Assembly (NCBI GenBank): GCA_028691155.1 | Contig: JAQUZV010000042.1 | Span: 1-11,907 of the forward strand | DNA length: 11,907 nucleotides | Reading direction: 5' to 3' | Source of the DNA: Victivallales bacterium | Lineage (GTDB): Bacteria > Verrucomicrobiota > Lentisphaeria > Victivallales > SZUA-371 | Part shown: positions 8,002-11,907 of the stretch, in pieces | Layout: every line of letters starts with the position of its first letter | Numbering within the stretch: the stretch's first letter is position 1 | Notes under the pieces: model-generated | Told to the model about the DNA's origin: nothing | What the model saw: the letters and a program-made list of their open reading frames with translations, nothing else | Databases searched by the model: none | Position numbers and translations under genes: made by a program

Positions 8002-8574
8002 TCAGGCGAGGCGGCTGAACACGCTTTGTTTTACCGAAGTCGAAGTGGCCGTGCCCGCACTTGATTTTCCCGTCAGGAGGACGCCGATCCAGATCAACAA
8101 TCCCAGGATTGCAATCACCAGCAGCACCACCACCCCGATCAGGGTCATTTGCGTCGGCGTTAATTTGCGGGAGGAAATCAATTCGAAATCTTCCATATTC
8201 CGGGTGGTGGCCACTCCGACTTCCGCGCTTTCCAGATCGATTCCGGTCTGGGTCCGCATGACGGTGGTAACCGACTTGTCATCCCGGTCATACAGCAACT
8301 CGACGCCGCCGAGCTGAATGATATCGCTGTTTTGCAACGCCTGCTCGGTCACGGGAACGTTATTGACCCGCGTTCCGTTGGTGCTGTTGTTGTCGCGCAG
8401 GATATAGGCATCGCCGTTGCGGATAAACTCGCAGTGATAAGTGCTGATCGTGGGATCCTTGATGCAGATGTCACGCTCTTCGGAGCGACCGACCGTATAC
8501 AGATCTTTTGTCAGTTCGAAGCTCTTCCCGCGCAATTGCTCGGACAATACGATGAGTTTAGGTGTTCCAGCCAT
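8002..8574 (-). CDS. FHA-domain protein with C-terminal membrane span
   Basis: 190 residues. The forkhead-associated domain covers about residues 5-97: GRS (29-31), STYH (44-47) and NSTNGT (63-68) are the conserved phosphopeptide-binding positions (R30, S44, H47, N66, G67). A linker (about 100-140) leads to a membrane span at about 143-167 and a short Ser/Thr-rich tail. There is no signal peptide, so the FHA domain should face the cytoplasm. FHA domains recognise phosphothreonine, so this protein is probably a membrane-anchored reader of a Ser/Thr kinase; no kinase gene is in the window. The start has GGGAG about eight bases upstream. It precedes ftsH on the same strand with a 79-base gap containing an inverted repeat, so it may or may not share a transcript with ftsH. 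Confidence 0.88.
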   Translation of the reverse strand: MAGTPKLIVLSEQLRGKSFELTKDLYTVGRSEERDICIKDPTISTYHCEFIRNGDAYILRDNNSTNGTRVNNVPVTEQALQNSDIIQLGGVELLYDRDDKSVTTVMRTQTGIDLESAEVGVATTRNMEDFELISSRKLTPTQMTLIGVVVLLVIAILGLLIWIGVLLTGKSSAGTATSTSVKQSVFSRLA

Positions 8575-8641
8575 TTATGCTCCCGACATTTTCATATAAT
8601 TAACCCGTTAAACGATAACCGCAAATAGATTAGACCAGACG

Positions 8642-8670
8642 AATATAAACGCCCATAGATTCAAAGTCAA
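8642..8670 (-). promoter_or_regulatory. Sigma70-type promoter of the FHA gene
   Basis: Read on the minus strand, TTGACT (8665-8670) and TATATT (8642-8647) are separated by exactly 17 bases, each matching five of six consensus positions. Transcription would start near 8635, giving a leader of about 60 bases to the FHA start codon at 8574. This is the best promoter match in the window. Confidence 0.7.
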
Positions 8671-8859
8671 AAAAATTATGATTAAATTACCAATAAATCC
8701 TGCTTTTAGTCATGAACAAATCGCCGGGGACAAAAGATGGCATCCGGAAAATATTGCCGCCGGACACCGGCAACGGAACACGTTGGTTTTACCGCCGGAA
8801 TAAATCGGCCTCAAAAGATGATTTTCATGAAAAAACCGGCAAATTTCTGTTTTTCCGGT

Positions 8860-8887
8860 TTGCTTTTCGGCAAATCGGCCATATAAT
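8860..8887 (+). promoter_or_regulatory. Promoter of the tRNA-Gly pair
   Basis: A perfect TATAAT at 8882-8887 lies 19 bases before the tRNA. TTGCTT (8860-8865) with a 16-base spacer is a fair -35 element. The predicted start is near 8894, about a dozen bases before the mature tRNA end. Confidence 0.6.
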
Positions 8888-8906
8888 ATAGACCTCAAAT
8901 TCATAA

Positions 8907-8982
8907 GCGAGTGTAGCTCAGTCGGTAGAGCATCACGTTGCCAACGTGATTGTCGACGGTTCGATTCCGTTCACTCGCTCCA
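8907..8982 (+). tRNA. tRNA-Gly (GCC), copy 1
   Basis: 76 bases with encoded CCA. The acceptor stem GCGAGTG/CACTCGC pairs perfectly, the discriminator is T, and the D arm is AGCTCAGTCGGTAGAGC. The anticodon loop TTGCCAA, between TCACG and CGTGA, gives GCC (8940-8942). The T arm is CGG-TTCGATT-CCG. It is identical to the copy at 9015-9090. Confidence 0.97.
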
Positions 8983-9014
8983 TTTCTTTCAATGGGTGAA
9001 TTTGCCGTTCATAA

Positions 9015-9090
9015 GCGAGTGTAGCTCAGTCGGTAGAGCATCACGTTGCCAACGTGATTGTCGACGGTTCGATTCCGTTCACTCGCTCCA
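9015..9090 (+). tRNA. tRNA-Gly (GCC), copy 2
   Basis: 76 bases identical to copy 1, with a period of 108 bases. Identity extends seven bases upstream (TTCATAA) and a few T-rich bases downstream. A run of seven Ts (9091-9097) follows at once and may end transcription. This is the last recognisable host gene before the phage head genes, so its 3' end is a candidate integration site. Confidence 0.97.
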
Positions 9091-9321
9091 TTTTTTTATC
9101 CCCCCGCTACATGATCCGAGCGCAGGATATTTCTGTCCCGGCGATGCCGGTCATTGCTTGGCAACTCCTTTATCTTCAGTAGTATCTGCAAAACAAAACG
9201 TTTCATGGTTGACATTTTGCCGCAGGAACAACGTTGCGGCATTCCGTCGCAGCGCCGCGGGCGACCGCGCAAAAAATCGTTAAGTCATCCCCAGACTTAG
9301 CTGCAAAAAAAGGAGTATGCC
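9091..9321. other. Non-coding leader with three possible hairpins ahead of the phage head genes
   Basis: These 231 bases hold no frame with support. Three stems lie in the right half: GCCGCA/TGCGGC (9219-9224 with 9235-9240), CGCGG/CCGCG closing a GCGA tetraloop (9256-9269), and an 8-bp stem GTTAAGTC/GACTTAGC (9279-9286 with 9294-9301, one wobble) just before the scaffold ribosome site. A lone TTGACA (9209-9214) has no matching -10 box. Read on the minus strand, the last stem is followed by TTTTTT, so it could also stop antisense transcription. Confidence 0.5.
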
Positions 9322-9915
9322 ATGAAAATCGCCGACATCCTCGGCAAAGTTGTTTCCGGCACCGCCCTCACGCCGGAAGAAAATGAATTCCTGGCGAACT
9401 ATCGGGAACCGGAGCTGAAGGACCGGATTCCGAAAAGTCGTCTCGATCAGGAATTGTCCCGCAAAAAGGAACTCGAACAACGTCTGGAAGAGATGGCGCG
9501 CCGCGTCGATGAATACGAAAACCGCGATCTTTCCGAGAGCGAGAAGAACCGTAAGATCATCGACAATCTCAACCGGAAAATCGAGACCTTGAGTCGGGAA
9601 CGCGATGAGATCCAGGTAGCCAAAACCGAATTGGAGACCCGGTCCCGCATCGCCGCCATTGCCGGGGAGTTCAACTTCGACGATCGGGATTACCTGGAAT
9701 TTCTCATTAAACGCGACCGCCAGGACGTCAACGACCCGGAAGCCATGAAATCCTATCTGGACGGACTGCAGCAATCCTGTCCCCGGCATTTCCGGATCGA
9801 CGCCGCTCCCGGCAGCGGCGGCAGCAACAATCTCAATCCGGGCCAAAGCGATTTCTCCGCCGCCAGGGCCGACGGCGATATCGACCGGATGATTGCCAGC
9901 GCTCCCGCCGTTTAG
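9322..9915 (+). CDS. Phage capsid scaffold candidate (coiled coil)
   Basis: 197 residues, highly charged. Residues about 38-112 form a long coiled coil rich in Glu, Arg, Lys and Leu (for example RKKELEQRLEEMARRVDEYE), followed by a helical segment (about 113-150) and a Gly/Ser/Asn-rich, flexible C-terminal tail. This architecture and the position directly before a major capsid gene are typical of phage scaffolding proteins, which guide procapsid assembly and are later removed. No protease motif is visible. The start has AAGGAG with a six-base gap. The gene is followed after 34 bases by the capsid gene. The assignment rests on fold pattern and gene order, not on a recognised signature sequence. 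Confidence 0.72.
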   Translation: MKIADILGKVVSGTALTPEENEFLANYREPELKDRIPKSRLDQELSRKKELEQRLEEMARRVDEYENRDLSESEKNRKIIDNLNRKIETLSRERDEIQVAKTELETRSRIAAIAGEFNFDDRDYLEFLIKRDRQDVNDPEAMKSYLDGLQQSCPRHFRIDAAPGSGGSNNLNPGQSDFSAARADGDIDRMIASAPAV

Positions 9916-9949
9916 ATTATCGAACCATTAACCGCAAGGAACTGTTACC

Positions 9950-11098
9950 ATGCCTCTTTACGCTTACAGTTTTCAAAATGTCAAACGCGATTTGAACGAT
10001 GTGCTGGCCACGATCGTCAAAGACGAACCGCGCTTCATTGCCGGTTTCATTCCCGCCGCTCCGGCCACCCAGCAGAAACATGAATGGCTGGAGGATCAGA
10101 TCGCCGGTCGTTCTCTCTCCGCCACCGCGGTTGACGCGGACACGGTAACCGCGTCCGCCGCCGATGTGGCCAAACTCAAGGTCGGCACGTTGCTGACCGT
10201 CAAGGACGACACTGTGCTGTTCCGGGTGGAAAGCCTGGCCTCCGCCACGACGTTCACCGTGGCGCTGGTTGCCGCCAACGGCTCGGCCACCACCGCCGTC
10301 ACCGCCGGCAAGGTGCTCAATATCGCCGGCACCCCCGTCAAGGAAGGTTCCGCCAACGGCGACGGCGACGATGCCGGGCATCTGAGCGGTTCCGATTACA
10401 ACTATACCCAGATCTTCCGCAAGGATATTGTCCTTTCCGGCTCGGCGCTGGCCATTTCGTTGAACGGCAGTGTCGACAACCAGATCAACCGCCAGACCCG
10501 CATTGCGTTGAGCGAACTCACCCGCGACCTCAATCGTCTGGCATTGTTCGGCCGGCGCGTTCAGCCTTCGGCCGCGGCCAAAGGCGAATGCGGCGGACTG
10601 TACTGCTTCGGGACCCAGGCCGGTGGACTGTCGATCAACGCCGCCGACAACACCTTCGACAGCTTCCTCATCAATGATGCGGCCCAGGCGGTGTTGGGGG
10701 AAGGCGGCAATCCGAGTCAGATTCTGTGTTCTCCCGGCCAGGCGCGCGTCTTGTCCAACGAGTACAAAGACCAGCTCCGAATTGTCCGCGAGGACCAGAT
10801 GCGCGGCGCCTATGTGGCCGTCATCGTCAATGAAATCACCGGCCGGACCATGACCATTACCGCCGATCCGGATCTGCCGGACACGGAGGCGTGGATCAAC
10901 GATGTCGGCGGCTTCGAGCTTTGTCCGCTCAAGGACCGGGGTATCACCGATGAAGATACCACCCCGAAAGGTTTCGACGGCATCAAACGCAGCGCCTTGG
11001 GCGAACTGACGTTGAGTTTCAAAAACGCCCGGCAGCGGTTGTGTCGGGTTTACGGACTGAAAGCCAGCGCGGTCGCACTGGCGGCATTGCGGGCCTGA
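9950..11098 (+). CDS. Phage major capsid protein, SU10 / DUF5309 type
   Basis: 382 residues, usual for an HK97-fold capsid subunit. The N-terminus RDLNDVLATIVKDEPRFIAGFIP followed by PATQQKHEWLEDQI (39-52) is the characteristic opening of the DUF5309/SU10-like capsid family. A Val/Thr/Ala-rich beta segment at about 60-130 looks like an inserted surface or Ig-like domain. The P-domain-like helix region RIALSELTRDLNRLALFGRR (184-203) and the ILCSPGQARVLSNEY segment (258-272) follow the family order. Its product forms the head shell. AAGGA lies nine bases upstream of the ATG. A strong stem-loop follows the stop. No N-terminal prohead protease domain is fused, and no separate protease gene is seen in the window. 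Confidence 0.85.
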   Translation: MPLYAYSFQNVKRDLNDVLATIVKDEPRFIAGFIPAAPATQQKHEWLEDQIAGRSLSATAVDADTVTASAADVAKLKVGTLLTVKDDTVLFRVESLASATTFTVALVAANGSATTAVTAGKVLNIAGTPVKEGSANGDGDDAGHLSGSDYNYTQIFRKDIVLSGSALAISLNGSVDNQINRQTRIALSELTRDLNRLALFGRRVQPSAAAKGECGGLYCFGTQAGGLSINAADNTFDSFLINDAAQAVLGEGGNPSQILCSPGQARVLSNEYKDQLRIVREDQMRGAYVAVIVNEITGRTMTITADPDLPDTEAWINDVGGFELCPLKDRGITDEDTTPKGFDGIKRSALGELTLSFKNARQRLCRVYGLKASAVALAALRA

Positions 11099-11115
11099 TC
11101 CGTTCGCATCGGTCC

Positions 11116-11142
11116 CGGCGGGGAGAATTTTTCTCCCCGCCG
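11116..11142 (+). terminator. Strong stem-loop after the major capsid gene
   Basis: CGGCGGGGAGAA (11116-11127) and TTCTCCCCGCCG (11131-11142) pair perfectly over 12 bp with a TTT loop, followed by TTTACCTTTTCC. A partial terminator directly after the capsid gene is a common way to make much capsid and less of the downstream head proteins. The imperfect T-run suggests read-through. Confidence 0.72.
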
Positions 11143-11163
11143 TTTACCTTTTCCGGAGCCATT

Positions 11164-11361
11164 ATGAACATCCTTTACATTGTCGGCAACGGCCGCGAGC
11201 GCATTGCGTTCTGCCGTCGCGCCGACGGACAAATTGCCGCCGTTTCGTTTCCGCCCGACTGTTCCGACGCCGTTATTGCCGGACGTTGCCGCCGCCGGAC
11301 CGGAAAAATCCCGCATCCGTCCCGGTCCCGCCCGGCCGCTTCAACCCCGCAAGGAGAATAA
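11164..11361 (+). CDS. Small Cys/Arg-rich protein of unknown function (65 aa)
   Basis: 65 residues with a good start: CCGGAG lies five bases before the ATG, and the stop codon overlaps the ribosome-site region of the next gene. The sequence opens MNILYIVGNGRERIAF, has three cysteines (17, 33 and 42) and is Arg-rich in its second half, ending in a Ser/Pro-rich tail. I recognise no family. The position between capsid and connector genes fits a small head accessory or decoration protein, but that is inference. It might instead be a low-complexity spacer; support comes only from the ribosome site and tight packing. Confidence 0.5.
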   Translation: MNILYIVGNGRERIAFCRRADGQIAAVSFPPDCSDAVIAGRCRRRTGKIPHPSRSRPAASTPQGE

Positions 11362-11364
11362 ATC

Positions 11365-11730
11365 ATGGACATTGCCACCTATGCTGCGACCTATTTGGCT
11401 GCTCACCCCGAAAGCGATTACTGGAATACGCTCGCGGCGGCCGCCCGTACCGCCTGCCTCAATCTGGCCGCGGACGACATCGCCGTCCGTCTGGGGCGTA
11501 CCGCTCCCGATCCCGAATCCGTCCCCCAACTGAAAGCCGTCTGCGAACAGGCGGTTTATCTGGCCCGGTATTACGAGAAGCTGAATTTGCCGTTCGACGT
11601 TACGTCGGAAGAGATTTACCAGGTCGGCAAGCGGTCCTTCCGCCGCAATGCCGCACCGGAACTGGCCCGGCGGGCGCGCATGTTTCTGCGCCAGGCCGTC
11701 GGTCGTGAAACCGCCCTGTCCCGGGGCTGA
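11365..11730 (+). CDS. Phage head-tail connector candidate
   Basis: 121 residues, mostly helical by composition. It opens MDIATYAATYLAAHPESDYWNTLAAAARTACLNLAADDIA, then has a Gln/Ala-rich helix around QLKAVCEQAVYLARYYEKL and an Arg-rich C-terminus. Short all-helical proteins at this place, after the capsid gene, are usually head-tail connector (gp6-like) or DnaT-like head proteins, which form a ring under the portal. AAGGAG is eight bases upstream of the ATG. The gene follows the 65-codon frame by three bases and precedes the next gene by 24 bases, so all are one operon. The family match is by size, helicity and order only. Confidence 0.6.
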   Translation: MDIATYAATYLAAHPESDYWNTLAAAARTACLNLAADDIAVRLGRTAPDPESVPQLKAVCEQAVYLARYYEKLNLPFDVTSEEIYQVGKRSFRRNAAPELARRARMFLRQAVGRETALSRG

Positions 11731-11754
11731 ATTCGAATCACAAGGAGCATCCCG

Positions 11755-11907
11755 ATGTTTACCGATTGGCTCAATGAATCGATTATCATCAAGTCCCCGA
11801 CCGCCGTTATCAACGACGGTACGCCGGAGTATCGCGAATATCCCGCCCGGGCCTTTATTTTCGACTACAGCGAACGGTTGTTGCGGGAGATCGGCATGGT
11901 TCGTGGC
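11755..11907 (+). CDS. Phage head/neck protein, N-terminal part (cut by window edge)
   Basis: 51 codons are visible before the right edge, starting MFTDWLNESIIIKSPTAVINDGTPEYREYPARAFIFDYSERLL. AAGGAG is seven bases upstream. The beta-rich start and its place after the connector candidate fit a head-closure or neck-type protein, but the visible part is too short to assign a family. Confidence 0.55.
   Translation, partial: MFTDWLNESIIIKSPTAVINDGTPEYREYPARAFIFDYSERLLREIGMVRG

Larger units (their letters stand above)
8575..8906. other. Divergent intergenic region between the FHA gene and tRNA-Gly
   Basis: These 332 bases hold the FHA promoter (minus strand) and the tRNA-Gly promoter (plus strand). 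The short element AAATCGGCC occurs at about 8802 and 8872, and CAAAAGATG at about 8731 and 8813. AAACCGG (8833-8839) and CCGGTTT (8855-8861) form a 7-bp inverted repeat just upstream of the tRNA promoter. I find no convincing gene; a 64-codon minus-strand frame here lacks a ribosome site. Confidence 0.5.

Noticed and set aside
8710..8904. A 64-codon minus-strand frame before the tRNA-Gly pair
   Set aside because: No ribosome site, no recognisable sequence, and it starts in the tRNA promoter region.
8996..9283. A 95-codon plus-strand frame crossing the second tRNA-Gly
   Set aside because: Its N-terminal part is translated tRNA sequence (SSVGRASRCQRD), a common artefact.

Overview
The window reads as a bacterial chromosome segment (about 1-9.1 kb) that runs into a phage head-gene module (about 9.3 kb to the right edge). 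The host is probably Gram-negative: it has a lysophospholipid transporter/acyltransferase/acyl-ACP synthetase fusion, a LysM protein with a signal peptide, FtsH with two membrane spans, and YggU. It is moderately GC-rich with AT-rich intergenic gaps. A PVC-type lineage such as Lentisphaerota is a guess from general style; nothing here proves a taxon.

Left part: the minus strand carries the start of a ComF-like zinc-ribbon protein cut by the window edge. Upstream of it lie two identical tRNA-Glu(TTC) genes, probably in the same transcript. A 304-base AT-rich divergent gap (426-729) separates them from a plus-strand cluster of three genes: a secreted coiled-coil/LysM protein; a 1149-residue fusion of an LplT-like MFS transporter, a PlsC-type acyltransferase and an AMP-forming acyl-ACP synthetase; and an alpha/beta-hydrolase (lipase type) whose GTG start overlaps the fusion's stop. 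The cluster makes sense as a lysophospholipid import, re-acylation and lipid turnover unit, possibly linked to the cell wall through LysM.

Middle part: on the minus strand lie an FHA-domain protein with one membrane span (behind a good sigma70-type promoter), the ATP-dependent membrane protease FtsH, and a DUF167/YggU protein. A perfect 10-bp inverted repeat sits between the FHA gene and ftsH, and ftsH has no visible Shine-Dalgarno sequence.

Right part: two identical plus-strand tRNA-Gly(GCC) genes behind a TATAAT promoter, then about 230 bases without a gene but with several possible hairpins. A phage structural operon follows: coiled-coil scaffold candidate, major capsid protein of the SU10/DUF5309 type, a strong stem-loop, a 65-codon Cys/Arg-rich open frame, a small helical head-tail connector candidate, and the start of a further head/neck protein cut by the right edge. 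No terminase, portal, protease or integrase lies between the tRNAs and the scaffold gene, so the module starts at the capsid genes right beside a tRNA. This junction is the most unusual part of the window. I did not find a clear case of a wholly new system.
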